A stretch of DNA of 64,000 nucleotides from Nocardiopsis_B sediminis (GCF_042650565.1 NZ_JBHSBH010000013.1:62001-126000); one strand, 5' to 3'. Shown: positions 44,396 through 52,717, counted from the stretch's first letter. The notes: generated by a model from the letters alone, not told the origin. Numbers and translations are program-made.

Positions 44396-45031
44396 TCAGC
44401 CCGCCGGGTCGTCCACCGGGACCTCGACCGTGGTCTCGCCCTGGGGGGTGCACTCGGCGCGGCCGCCGGTGGACTCGGCGAGCCAGGCGTGGAATGCGGC
44501 GACGTCGTCGTCGGCGAGGGCGACGTCGAACCGGACGTCCGCGGCGTACCGGACGTCGCGCACGTGGTGGGCCGACGCGTGCAGGTCGCTCTCCAGCCGA
44601 CCGGCCAGCAGGTAGTCGGCGGCGACCTCCACGACCGGCAGCGTGCGCCGCTCCAGGACGCCGACCGCGTCGAGTGCGGCCGACACAGCCGCGCCGTAGG
44701 CGCGGATCAGGCCGCCGGCGCCCAGCTTGACCCCGCCGAAATAGCGGGTGACCACGGCGACGGTGTCGGTGAGACCGCGGTGCCGGAGCACCTCCAGCAT
44801 GGGCAGCCCCGCGGTGCCCGACGGCTCGCCGTCGTCGCTGGAGCGCTGCACATCGGCATGGGTGCCCAGCACGTAGGCGGTGCAGTTGTGGGTGGCGTCC
44901 CAGTGCAGCCGGCGCCGCTCGGCGATGAACGCACGCGCCTCGTCCTCGCCCCCCGCGCGCTCCAGCGCGCAGATGAAGCGGGACCTGCGGATCTCGGTCT
45001 CGTGCTCGCCGCCGTGTCTGATCGTTCTCAT
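44396..45031 (-). CDS. YigZ/IMPACT-family protein
   Basis: 211 residues. The UPF0029 N-domain has EIRRSRFICALERAGGEDEA, HWDATHNCTAYVLG, DDGEPSGTAGLPMLEVLRHR and VAVVTRYFGGVKLGAGGLIR, all family signatures. A DUF1949-like C-domain follows. The eukaryotic relative IMPACT modulates GCN2; the bacterial role is unclear, possibly ribosome-linked. ATG 45031 with GGAGG upstream. Confidence 0.92.
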   Translation of the reverse strand: MRTIRHGGEHETEIRRSRFICALERAGGEDEARAFIAERRRLHWDATHNCTAYVLGTHADVQRSSDDGEPSGTAGLPMLEVLRHRGLTDTVAVVTRYFGGVKLGAGGLIRAYGAAVSAALDAVGVLERRTLPVVEVAADYLLAGRLESDLHASAHHVRDVRYAADVRFDVALADDDVAAFHAWLAESTGGRAECTPQGETTVEVPVDDPAG

Positions 45032-45331
45032 AGCCGCCTCCGATCGTACGCGCGGCGGCGCCCCGGCCCCCGCGCAGTTGGGGGCCGGGGCGCCGGCGGG
45101 GAGGCGTCCCCTACCTCCCCGCCGGTGGGGCCGGACGTCCGCGCCGGTGCCCGGCCGCGGGCCGAGGGAAGCCACGGGGCATCGGGCACGGGGACGGTCC
45201 GGCCGGGAGCCCTGCGCGGCGGACGGTTCCGCGCGGGCGGTCGGGACTGAGTCGGAGGCGGACGGCGGCGGGCCGGCCCGCCGCCACACCGGGGCGTACG
45301 GCGGCGGACCGGGGCTCATATGGGCCTGGCG
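45032..45331. other. Gap between HPr and YigZ genes, with a hairpin
   Basis: About 300 bases, extremely GC-rich, no gene supported. It holds one strong stem-loop (45057-45094). The part 45100-45331 shows nothing else. Confidence 0.5.
45057..45094 (-). terminator. Strong hairpin, end of PTS operon
   Basis: Perfect 15-bp stem (45057-45071 with 45080-45094) and eight-base loop. It lies downstream of HPr and upstream of the YigZ gene, so it can insulate the two, although it is more than 230 bases from the HPr stop. Confidence 0.6.
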
Positions 45332-45601
45332 TCACTCGGCGTCGAGGTCCCTTTCCAGCAGGGCGGCCAGTTCGCCGAGGTGGGTGTCGGCGTCGTCGCC
45401 GTCGGCGGACAGGACCACGGTGTCGCCGCCCTTGGCGCCCAGGCTCATGACGGTCAGCACGCTGCGCGCGTCGACCGCGGAGCCGCCCTCCTTGGCGATC
45501 GTGACCGGCAGGCCGGTGCCCACGACCGCCTGGACGAACAGGGTGGCGGGCCGGGCGTGCAGGCCGACCGACGAGCCGATGACAGCGGTGCGTTCGGGCA
45601 T
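45332..45601 (-). CDS. ptsH: HPr phosphocarrier protein of the PTS
   Basis: 89 residues. Active-site His15 in GSSVGLHARPATLFVQ accepts phosphate from enzyme I. The regulatory-site region has Ser47 in ARSVLTVMSLGAK. It passes phosphate to EIIA proteins such as that at 47704. ATG 45601. Last gene of the leftward polyol PTS operon, 80 bases after the fruK-like gene. No ptsI (enzyme I) gene is in the window. Confidence 0.93.
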   Translation of the reverse strand: MPERTAVIGSSVGLHARPATLFVQAVVGTGLPVTIAKEGGSAVDARSVLTVMSLGAKGGDTVVLSADGDDADTHLGELAALLERDLDAE

Positions 45602-45681
45602 GGGTTCTCCCTTAGGTCGTGGAGCCGTTGCGGCGGCGATGGGGGGATGGGTGGACGATGGCGGGGATGGGGGCAGGGCGG

Positions 45682-46629
45682 TCACAGCTCCTTGACGAGC
45701 AGCTCGCGCCCGGGCCCGGTGACGGACTCCACGGCGTCGATGTCGATGTCGCCGGGGCCGGGAACGGTGGTCCCCGGCAGGCCGACGGCGGCCGCCCCCC
45801 ACGCAACGGCCCGCCGCAGCCTCTCCCCGGGCGGGCCGTCGGTGTGCAGGTAGCCGGCCAGGGCGCAGTCCCCGGCGCCGACGGTGCTGCGCGGGGTCAC
45901 CGCCGCACCGCCCGCCCACCAGGTCCCGTCCCCGGTCACCAGCAGGGCGCCGTGGGCGCCCAGGGTCGCGAGGACGGCCGTGTTGCCCCAGGCCAGCACT
46001 TCGCGGGCGGCGTCGGTGACGTCGCCGATGGTCGGCAGCTCCCGCCCCAGCAGCTCGGCGAGCTCCTCGTGGTTGGGCTTGAGCAGGGCGGTCCCGCCCT
46101 GCCGGGCCGCCGCCTCAAGGGGGACACCGGAGGTGTCGATCGCGACCGGGACGCCGTGCCGCGCCGCCAGCCGGACCAGCCGCGGGTAGAAGTCGGCCGC
46201 GACCCCCGTGGGCAGGCTGCCCGCCCCCACCAGCCACCGGGGGCCGCGCTCCAGCTCGGCGTCGACCGCTCCGAGCAGGGTGTCGGTCTCGGCGTCGGTG
46301 AGGGCCGGCCCCGGCAGGTTCAGCTTGGTGGTGATCCCGTCGGACTCCGCGATGGTGATGTTGCTGCGGGTCGCCGTGGCGATGGGCACGGTGACGGCCG
46401 ACACGCCCTGGTCGGCGAGGAGCGTCGACAGCCGGCCGCCGCCGGAACCCCCTACCGGCAGGACCGCGGTCGTGTCCTCGCCGTGGCGGCGCAGGACCCG
46501 CGAGACGTTGACCCCCTTGCCGCCCGGTTGTGTCCGTGCCCCTTCGACCCGGACCACACCGCCGCGGAGCAGCGCTCCGACCTCCAGGGTGCGGTCGACG
46601 CTGGGGTTGGGGGTGACGGTGAGGATCAT
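45682..46629 (-). CDS. fruK: 1-Phosphofructokinase-type PfkB kinase
   Basis: 315 residues. PfkB family 1-phosphofructokinase/tagatose-6-phosphate kinase subgroup: MILTVTPNPSVDRTLEVGAL start, RTQPGGKGVNVSRVLRRHGE substrate loop, LLKPNHEELAELLG, and the catalytic anion-hole motif STVGAGDCALAG. Phosphorylates fructose 1-phosphate, or a similar ketose phosphate, to the bisphosphate. ATG 46629, 37 bases after the dehydrogenase gene. Its neighbours are mannitol-type PTS genes, not a fructose EIIABC. Confidence 0.9.
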   Translation of the reverse strand: MILTVTPNPSVDRTLEVGALLRGGVVRVEGARTQPGGKGVNVSRVLRRHGEDTTAVLPVGGSGGGRLSTLLADQGVSAVTVPIATATRSNITIAESDGITTKLNLPGPALTDAETDTLLGAVDAELERGPRWLVGAGSLPTGVAADFYPRLVRLAARHGVPVAIDTSGVPLEAAARQGGTALLKPNHEELAELLGRELPTIGDVTDAAREVLAWGNTAVLATLGAHGALLVTGDGTWWAGGAAVTPRSTVGAGDCALAGYLHTDGPPGERLRRAVAWGAAAVGLPGTTVPGPGDIDIDAVESVTGPGRELLVKEL

Positions 46630-46666
46630 GTGGCCCTGACCGGATGCGCGGTGGTGAACGTGCGTC

Positions 46667-47707
46667 TCATGGTTCGATCGTCACCTTGATGGCCTCGCCG
46701 GCGATGACGGTCTCGATGGCGGCGACCACGTCGTCGAGCGACTTGCGGTGGGTGATGAGGTCGGCCACGGGGACCGCGCCCGAGGCGATCAGTTCCAGCG
46801 CGCGCCGATTGTGGTCGGGGCTGGACCCGTTGGCGCCCACGATGGTCAGCTCCCGGTAGTGCACCAGGTTGGAGTCGCAGGAGATGATCGGGTTGTCCTT
46901 GGGCAGCCCGCCGAAGAAGCTGATCCGGCCGCGGCGCGCGGTCATCTGGAGGGCGTCCTCCTGGGCCTTGCCCGAGGCGGCGGCGGTGATGACGACGTCG
47001 GCGCCCCGGCCGTCGGTGAGCTTGCGGACCTCGTCGACCGCGTCGGTCTCCGCGCCGCAGATCGCGGCATCGGGGGAGACGGCAGCGGCGGCGGCGTCGA
47101 GCCGGCCCCGGTTCAGCTCGACGAGGAAGACGCGCTCGGCCCCGCGCGCCCGCGCCATTCGCACGTGCAGGCAGCCGATCGGCCCGGCCCCGATGACCAC
47201 GACCGTGTCGCCCGCGCCGACCCGGGCGAGCTCCTGGCCATTGAGGACGCAGGCGAGGGGTTCGGCGACCGACGCCTCGGCGAAGCCGACCCCCTCGGGG
47301 ATGCGGTTCACGCCGTCGACGGCCAGCACCTTCGCGGGGACGATGAGGTACTCGGCGAACCCGCCGTCGTAGTGGTAGCCCATCGACTCCTGGTTGGGGC
47401 AGATCGTCCGCCAGCCGCGGGCGCAGTCGGGGCACTGCCCGCACGGGATGGCCGCGATCACCTGGACGCGGTCGCCGGGCGACCAGTCGCCGGCGCCGTC
47501 GCCCACGGCGACGACCTCGCCCGCGATCTCGTGGCCGATCACGCGGGGCGGCGCGATGTGGTGGTGTCCGTGGCGGTGGATCTTGGCGTCGGTGCCGCAG
47601 GTGGAGCAGTTGCGCACGCGCAGCTTCAGCTCGCCGGGGCCCGCCTGCGGTTCCTCCGCCTGTTCGATCCGGATGTCTCCGGGCGCGTAGAAACGGGCGA
47701 CCTTCAT
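46667..47707 (-). CDS. Zinc-dependent polyol (phosphate) dehydrogenase, MDR family
   Basis: 346 residues. Catalytic zinc ligands Cys37 (CSTCGTD), His59 and Glu60 (VIGHEIAGEV). The structural zinc site has four Cys in IPCGQCPDCARGWRTICP. The NAD(P) fold has VVVIGAGPIGCLHVRMARA. It resembles sorbitol/threonine and galactitol-1-phosphate dehydrogenases rather than the MtlD family usual beside mannitol PTS genes. Start ATG overlaps the EIIA stop by four bases. Probably oxidises the phosphorylated polyol delivered by the PTS. Confidence 0.88.
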   Translation of the reverse strand: MKVARFYAPGDIRIEQAEEPQAGPGELKLRVRNCSTCGTDAKIHRHGHHHIAPPRVIGHEIAGEVVAVGDGAGDWSPGDRVQVIAAIPCGQCPDCARGWRTICPNQESMGYHYDGGFAEYLIVPAKVLAVDGVNRIPEGVGFAEASVAEPLACVLNGQELARVGAGDTVVVIGAGPIGCLHVRMARARGAERVFLVELNRGRLDAAAAAVSPDAAICGAETDAVDEVRKLTDGRGADVVITAAASGKAQEDALQMTARRGRISFFGGLPKDNPIISCDSNLVHYRELTIVGANGSSPDHNRRALELIASGAVPVADLITHRKSLDDVVAAIETVIAGEAIKVTIEP

Positions 47708-48189
47708 CGGGGCTCCTTCACGGGGTCGTCGGTGGTCTGGTCGTTGCCGGACGGGTCGAGCAGGGCGATCACGGTGTCGACGTCGGTGGCGGCACGCAGC
47801 GCCTTGGCCTGCTCGGGGATGGACAGGGTGGTGGCGAGGTTGGACAGCACGGTCATGTGCTCGCCGCCGCCGGCGGCGATCCCGATGGCGACGCGGACGT
47901 CGTTGCCGTCCCAGTCCACCCCGCCGGGGAACTGGAGGACGGCGAGGGCGGTGCGGCGCACCAGCGCACGGGCGGCGTCGGTGCCGTGGGGGATCGCGAC
48001 CCCCTCGCCGATGTAGGTCGGGACCGACTGCTCCCGTTCGTGCATGGCGGGGAGGTACCCCGGCTCGACCGCGCCCAGCTCCAGGAGCAGGCGCCCGCAC
48101 TGGTCGATCGCGTCGGCCTTGGATTCGGCCGTGCACCCCAGCCGCACGGCATCGGGGGTGATGCGCAGGGTCGTCTCGTCAGCCGTCAA
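47704..48189 (-). CDS. mtlF: PTS EIIA component, mannitol/fructose family
   Basis: 161 residues. The phospho-acceptor is His68 in GEGVAIPHGTDAAR, the standard EIIA-Mtl/Fru motif. It takes phosphate from HPr and passes it to the EIIB Cys of the preceding EIICB. Start TTG 48189 with AGGAAGGA about eight bases upstream; it overlaps the EIICB gene by 11 bases. The end overlaps the dehydrogenase start (ATGA). Confidence 0.9.
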   Translation of the reverse strand: MTADETTLRITPDAVRLGCTAESKADAIDQCGRLLLELGAVEPGYLPAMHEREQSVPTYIGEGVAIPHGTDAARALVRRTALAVLQFPGGVDWDGNDVRVAIGIAAGGGEHMTVLSNLATTLSIPEQAKALRAATDVDTVIALLDPSGNDQTTDDPVKEPR

Positions 48190-49669
48190 TGGCCTGTCCT
48201 TCCTTGATGGCCTTTTCCAGTCGGTCGAAAGCAGGGTCGCCCAGGTAGGCGTTGAAGGGCACGACGACCTTGCCGGGTGCGTTGCGCCGGGCCCGCTCGG
48301 CGAGATTGGTGTGGACCAGGACGACGTCGGCGTCGTCGGGGATCCGGTCCACCGAGGTGTGCGAGACGCCCACCGAGTAGGCGGCCAGCTTCTTGGTGAG
48401 CATCGAGGTCAGCAGGGCGCTGCTGCCCATACCGGCGTCGCAGGCGACGACGACCTTTTCGACCTGGGCTCCGTTGATGGTGTTCCCGCCGGCGCCGCTG
48501 TCGGTGTCCGTGTCGGCGTCGGCCGCGGCGGATGCGGCGTCGCCCGTTGCGTCGCCGGAGGGCGGGCTCGCGGCGGTGGCGGTCTCGTCCTCCTCCTTGT
48601 CCTTCCCGCGGCCGAAGCCGAGCAGAGCGCCGGCGATCAGGAAGGAGACGACGGCCGCCACGGCGACCCCGGCGATGACCCCGACGTGGCCGCCGCGGGG
48701 CGTCACGGTCAGGACCGCGATGATGCTGCCCGGCGAGGGGGAGGCGACCAGGCCGGCGCCGGTCAGCAGGAAGACCAGGATGCCGCTGGCGCCGCCGCCG
48801 ATGGCCGCGAGGATCAGCCGCGGCTGGGCGAGGATGTAGGGGAAGTAGATCTCGTGGATGCCGCCGAAGAACTGGATGATGGCGGCGCCGGGGGCGGTGG
48901 CGCGGGTGGCGCGCGATCCGAAGAACATGCAGGCGAGCAGGATCCCCAGGCCGGGGCCGGGGTTCGGCTCGATGAGGAACTGGATGGCGCTGCCGTTCTC
49001 GGCGGCGTCGGCGACCCCCAGCGGGCTGAGCACGCCGTGGTTGATGGCGTTGTTGAGGAACAGCACCTTGGCGGGTTCGACGATGATCGACACCAGCGGC
49101 AGCAGGCGCGCGTCCATCAGCGTCTGCACGCCGGCCCCGAGGACCCCGGTGATGGACTCGATCACCGGGCCGACGCTCACCAGGCCGATGAGCGCCATGA
49201 TGCCGCCCAGGATGCCGGCGCTGAAGTTGTCGACCAGCATCTCGAAGCCCGACCGCACGTGCGGGCGCACGGTCCGGTCGAAGAGCTTCATGAAGTACGC
49301 GGACAGCGGGCCGATGATCATCGCGCCGAGGAACATCGGGCCGTCGGTGCCGACCACGACGCCCACGGTGGCGATGGCGCCGACCACCGCGCCGCGCTGG
49401 CCGTGGACCAGGCGCCCGCCGGTGTAGCCGATGAGGACCGGCAGCAGGTACTTGATCATCGGGTCGACGAGCTGCGCCAGCGTCTCGTTGGGCAGCCAGC
49501 CGTCCGGGATGAACATCGCCGTGATCAGGCCCCAGGCGATGAAGGCGCCGATGTTGGGCATGACCATGCCGGACAGGTGGCCGCCGAAGCGCTGCACACG
49601 CGATCGCACGCGCTCCATGGCCGGGCGCTGGCGGTCGGGCGGTGGTGCGGGTTTCTCCTGGATCGACAT
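48179..49669 (-). CDS. mtlA: PTS EIICB component, mannitol type
   Basis: 496 residues. The EIIC domain (about 25-355, six to eight helices) carries VMPNIGAFIAWGLITAMFIP, HGVLSPLGVADAAENGSAIQ and GGIHEIYFPYIL, all mannitol-EIIC signatures. A disordered acidic linker (355-400) leads to EIIB with phospho-Cys410 in VVVACDAGMGSSALL. Transports and phosphorylates a hexitol, most likely D-mannitol. No EIIA domain is fused; it is supplied by mtlF. GGAGG upstream of ATG 49669. Confidence 0.92.
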   Translation of the reverse strand: MSIQEKPAPPPDRQRPAMERVRSRVQRFGGHLSGMVMPNIGAFIAWGLITAMFIPDGWLPNETLAQLVDPMIKYLLPVLIGYTGGRLVHGQRGAVVGAIATVGVVVGTDGPMFLGAMIIGPLSAYFMKLFDRTVRPHVRSGFEMLVDNFSAGILGGIMALIGLVSVGPVIESITGVLGAGVQTLMDARLLPLVSIIVEPAKVLFLNNAINHGVLSPLGVADAAENGSAIQFLIEPNPGPGLGILLACMFFGSRATRATAPGAAIIQFFGGIHEIYFPYILAQPRLILAAIGGGASGILVFLLTGAGLVASPSPGSIIAVLTVTPRGGHVGVIAGVAVAAVVSFLIAGALLGFGRGKDKEEDETATAASPPSGDATGDAASAAADADTDTDSGAGGNTINGAQVEKVVVACDAGMGSSALLTSMLTKKLAAYSVGVSHTSVDRIPDDADVVLVHTNLAERARRNAPGKVVVPFNAYLGDPAFDRLEKAIKEGQAIDG

Positions 49670-49761
49670 GGGGCCTCCGGCGGTATCGGGCATCACCGAA
49701 CAGCACCCTTTGGCGGGAGCGCCGGTGAAACGGGGGGTAATGGGGAAGGAAGGGGGTGGGG

Positions 49762-50523
49762 TCAGGCGAGGACCACCCGCGGGCCCATGGCGCGGATCTC
49801 CTCCGCGAGCCCTTCGGCGATCCCGGTGTCGGTGATCAGGCAGTCGAAGTCGTCGAGCCCGGCGAACCGGGTGAAGTGGTCGTTGCCGACCTTGGTGTGG
49901 TCGGCGAGCAGGACGAGGCGGCGGGCGGCGCGCACCATGGCGCGCTTGACCATCGCTTCGGCCATGTCGGAGGTGGTCAGGCCGCGTTCGGCGGAGACGC
50001 CGTTGGTGGCCATGAAGGCGACGTCGACGTAGGTGTCCTCCAGGACGCGCAGGGCCCAGTCGTCGACGGTGGCCTGGGTGCGCGGGCGCAGCCGCCCGCC
50101 CAGGACGAGGAGGTTGATGTTGGGGCGCGGTGTCAGCACCGAGACGATCGACAGTGAGTTGGTGACCACGGTCAGCTCGCGGTCGGCGGGCAGCTGGGCG
50201 GCCATGCGCCCGGTGGTGGAGCCGGCGTCGAGCAGGATCGCGCCGTCCTCGGGCAGCTCGGCCAGGGCCGCCTTGGCGATGCGTTCCTTCTCGGCGGTCA
50301 TCACGGTGTCGCGGACCGTCAGTGCGGGCTCGAACCCCAGGCGCTCGACGGGGATCGCCCCGCCGTGCACGCGGCGCAGCACCCCGCGCCGCTCCAGCGC
50401 CGTGAGGTCGCGGCGCACGGTCTCATAGGTCACCTCGAACTCCGCGGCCAGCGCCGCGACGTCGACGCGGCCCTCGGTCCGCGCCCGGCGCAGCACCGCC
50501 TGCTGGCGTTCTTCGGCGTACAT
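49762..50523 (-). CDS. DeoR-family repressor of the PTS operon
   Basis: 253 residues. N-terminal HTH (AEERQQAVLRRARTEGRVDV, then VTYETVRRDLTALERRGVLR), and a DeoR sensor domain with AILLDAGSTTGRMAAQLP, which binds sugar phosphates. First gene of the operon, 92 bases upstream of mtlA, probably autoregulating through sites near 50559-50625. The inducer is likely a phosphorylated intermediate of the pathway. Confidence 0.9.
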   Translation of the reverse strand: MYAEERQQAVLRRARTEGRVDVAALAAEFEVTYETVRRDLTALERRGVLRRVHGGAIPVERLGFEPALTVRDTVMTAEKERIAKAALAELPEDGAILLDAGSTTGRMAAQLPADRELTVVTNSLSIVSVLTPRPNINLLVLGGRLRPRTQATVDDWALRVLEDTYVDVAFMATNGVSAERGLTTSDMAEAMVKRAMVRAARRLVLLADHTKVGNDHFTRFAGLDDFDCLITDTGIAEGLAEEIRAMGPRVVLA

Positions 50524-50558
50524 GTCCCATCACCTGCGTTTCACCGTGGTCGAGACCG

Positions 50559-50625
50559 ATGCTAGGAGCTATGAGCTGGACCACACAAGACTTGATGTTG
50601 TTTTTTTTGGTTTTACTTGGCTTTG
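50559..50625 (-). promoter_or_regulatory. Promoter region of the PTS operon
   Basis: On the minus strand TTGTGT (50588-50583), 18-base spacer, TAGCAT (50564-50559). Upstream of the -35 is a run of A on that strand (T-rich 50598-50614 on the plus strand), resembling an UP element and rare in such GC-rich DNA. ACTTG is repeated at 50590 and 50615, possible DeoR half-sites. Confidence 0.55.
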
Positions 50626-50695
50626 GTAGGTGTTCGCCGGTGGGACGGGTCGGTGCGGCCGCCCGCGCGCCGCGCGGCGGACGCACAATGGAGCC

Positions 50696-51391
50696 ATGAG
50701 CGAACCCGGGACGGACGCCGACGATCCCCTGGCCGCGGTGGGCGTGCTGGCCGAGCCGCTGCGCCGCCGCCTCTACCGCCACATCGTGGACCACGGGGGT
50801 GACGTCACCCGCGCCGCGGCGGCCGACGCCGTGGGGGCGCAGCGCACCCTCGTCGCCTTCCACCTGGACAAGCTGGTCGAAGCCGGGCTGCTGGAGGTCT
50901 CGCGCGGCAAGGTCTCCGGGCGCGACGGGCCCGGGTCGGGGCGGCCGGCCAAGCTGTACCGGCGGGCCGGCCGGGAGCACAGCGTGCAGCTGCCGCCGCG
51001 CGACTATGCGACCGCGGCCCGGGTGCTGGCCGAGGCGGTGCTGCGCGAGGGAGCCGAAGACGCGCTGCATACGGCGGCCCGCGAAGAGGGGGTCCGCCAG
51101 GGGAAGGCGCTGGCCCCGGACGAGCGGCCCGACGCGGCCGGCGGCCTGGCGCGGTGCCTGGAGCGCAACGGCTATGAGCCGGCGCCCGACCCGGCCGACC
51201 CCGCGGTGCTGCGGCTGCGCAACTGCCCGTTCCACGCGCTGGCGCGCGACTACCCGCCGCTGGCCTGCGGGATGAACCTGGAGCTGCTGCGCGGGGTGCT
51301 GGAGGGGGCGGGTGCGGCCGGATTCTCGGCGCGGATGGACCCGGTGAAGGGCGGGTGCTGCGTGGCGATTTCCAAAAACAATGAATCTTGA
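50696..51391 (+). CDS. SufR-like Fe-S/ArsR-type transcriptional regulator
   Basis: 231 residues. Winged HTH at about 10-75 (LAEPLRRRLYRHIVDHGGDV, then VGAQRTLVAFHLDKLVEAGL). The C-terminal half has the Cys set of SufR-type regulators: RNCPFHALARDYPPLACGMN (Cys-X13-Cys) and a final GGCCVAI. Such proteins bind a 4Fe-4S cluster and repress targets when it is intact. The usual suf genes are not adjacent; the gene downstream is a DUF3291 protein. ATG 50696. Divergent from the DeoR gene. Confidence 0.8.
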   Translation: MSEPGTDADDPLAAVGVLAEPLRRRLYRHIVDHGGDVTRAAAADAVGAQRTLVAFHLDKLVEAGLLEVSRGKVSGRDGPGSGRPAKLYRRAGREHSVQLPPRDYATAARVLAEAVLREGAEDALHTAAREEGVRQGKALAPDERPDAAGGLARCLERNGYEPAPDPADPAVLRLRNCPFHALARDYPPLACGMNLELLRGVLEGAGAAGFSARMDPVKGGCCVAISKNNES

Positions 51392-51417
51392 CATAGAAAG
51401 GCGGCGCGTGGTGTGCT
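51388..51417 (+). promoter_or_regulatory. Possible promoter for the DUF3291 gene
   Basis: TTGACA (51388-51393) overlaps the regulator's stop codon; with an 18-base spacer a weak TGTGCT (51412-51417) follows. The start would fall at or beside the ATG at 51425, giving a leaderless transcript. Confidence 0.4.
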
Positions 51418-51424
51418 GACCGGC

Positions 51425-51889
51425 ATGAGCCCCTCCCACCACCTCGCCCAGCTCAACATCGGCACGTTCACCCACCCCCTGGACGACCCCCGGATGGCCG
51501 GGTTCACCGGCATGCTCGACCCCATCAACGCCCTCGCCGAGGCCAGCCCCGGTTTCGTGTGGCGCCTCGTCGGCGAAGGGGAGAACGACGCCACGAGCCT
51601 GCGCCCCCTCGGCGACGACGGCCCCGACACACTGATCAACCTCTCGGTGTGGGAGTCGGTGGAGTCGCTGTGGGAGTTCACTTACCGCACCGGCCACATC
51701 GACCTGCTGCGCCGGCGCCGCGACTGGTTCGTCCACATGAAGGAGGTCCAAGCGGTCCTGTGGTGGGTCCCCGCCGGGCACACCCCCACGGTCGGCGAGG
51801 CCCTGAAGCGCCTGGAGCTGCTGCGCGACCGCGGCCCCTCGGCGGACGCCTTCACCTTCAAGGACACGTTCCCTGCTCCGGCCCCCTGA
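51425..51889 (+). CDS. DUF3291-family protein
   Basis: 154 residues. The pattern HHLAQLNIGTFTHPLDDPRM, DTLINLSVWESVESLWEFTY and AVLWWVPAGHTPTVGEALKR is that of DUF3291, a dimeric ferredoxin-like alpha/beta barrel related to antibiotic-biosynthesis monooxygenases and heme-degrading folds. No catalytic residues are established. It follows the SufR-like regulator by 33 bases and may be its target. A GTG four codons upstream is an alternative start. Confidence 0.85.
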   Translation: MSPSHHLAQLNIGTFTHPLDDPRMAGFTGMLDPINALAEASPGFVWRLVGEGENDATSLRPLGDDGPDTLINLSVWESVESLWEFTYRTGHIDLLRRRRDWFVHMKEVQAVLWWVPAGHTPTVGEALKRLELLRDRGPSADAFTFKDTFPAPAP

Positions 51890-52017
51890 CCAGGGGCGGG
51901 GCCCCGCCGCGGTCCCCGGATCCGGATGCGGGTGAATCGGCGGTTCTCCCGTGACGATGCGGTCGCGTTGGGTAGCGTTCTGAGTGGATGCGCGCCCAAC
52001 GACACCGGGAGAACGAC

Positions 52018-52665
52018 GTGCCCCTGACCCGAACCTTCTTCGGCCTGGCCCTGTCCGTGCTGCTCCTTGCGGGGTGCAACAACGGCGGCGGGGGCGGCGG
52101 CGGATACGACGAGGGCAACGACGACGCCGCCGAAGGCGCCGAATCGGACGGTACGAACCGCGAGGAGTCGGACGGCACGAACCTCGAGGAGCTGGCCTCG
52201 GTGTCGGCCACGTTCGAGGCCGCCGACTCCGGCGCCGATGCGCTCACCTACTCCGAGGCCGTGCCCGAAGGCTCCACCATCGACGTCCGCGTCGTCGCCA
52301 ACGTGGCCGGCGGAACCGACTTCTCCATCCGCCTTGACGGCCTCGAACCCGACCGCGACTACGGCGCCCACGTGCACACGGATCCGTGCGGGCCCGACCC
52401 CGACGACTCCGGCCCGCACTACCAGAACCGGGAGGACCCCGAGCAGCCCTCGACCAGCCCGCGGTTCGCCAACCCCGAGAACGAGGTCTGGCTCGACTTC
52501 ACCACCGACTCCGACGGCGCGGGCGGCGCCCAGGCCGGGGTCACCTGGCAACCGCGCGAGGGCGAGGCCAACTCCGTCGTCGTCCACGAGCACCACACCC
52601 ACACCGGACCCGACGACTCCGGCACCGCCGGAGACCGCCTGGCCTGCGTCAACGTCCCGCTGTAG
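52018..52665 (+). CDS. SodC-like superoxide dismutase lipoprotein, apparently Cu-only
   Basis: 215 residues. Lipoprotein signal with lipobox LLLAGC (Cys20), then an acidic Gly/Asp/Glu linker and a Cu/Zn-SOD domain (about 70-215). Copper ligands: His-X-His in YGAHVHTDPCG, the bridging-type His in SGPHYQN, and His in SVVVHEHHTHTG. The disulfide Cys pair is in DPCG and GDRLACV. The segment that normally brings the other zinc ligands has no His, so the zinc site looks lost, as in M. tuberculosis SodC. GTG 52018 has GGGAGA five bases upstream. Confidence 0.78.
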   Translation: MPLTRTFFGLALSVLLLAGCNNGGGGGGGYDEGNDDAAEGAESDGTNREESDGTNLEELASVSATFEAADSGADALTYSEAVPEGSTIDVRVVANVAGGTDFSIRLDGLEPDRDYGAHVHTDPCGPDPDDSGPHYQNREDPEQPSTSPRFANPENEVWLDFTTDSDGAGGAQAGVTWQPREGEANSVVVHEHHTHTGPDDSGTAGDRLACVNVPL

Positions 52666-52702
52666 CACCCACGCGCAGCGACCGGTATCCGCAGACGCCC
52701 CG

Positions 52703-52717
52703 NNNNNNNNNNNNNNN
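52703..52717. other. Assembly gap (15 N)
   Basis: Undetermined bases between the SodC-like gene and the C-terminal end of yidC. The missing part probably contains the yidC stop codon and any terminator. Confidence 0.98.

Noticed and set aside
42720..45031. A receptor for the LuxI-like product next to it
   Set aside because: The following genes are a beta-propeller lipoprotein and a YigZ/IMPACT protein; neither has a LuxR autoinducer or HTH domain.
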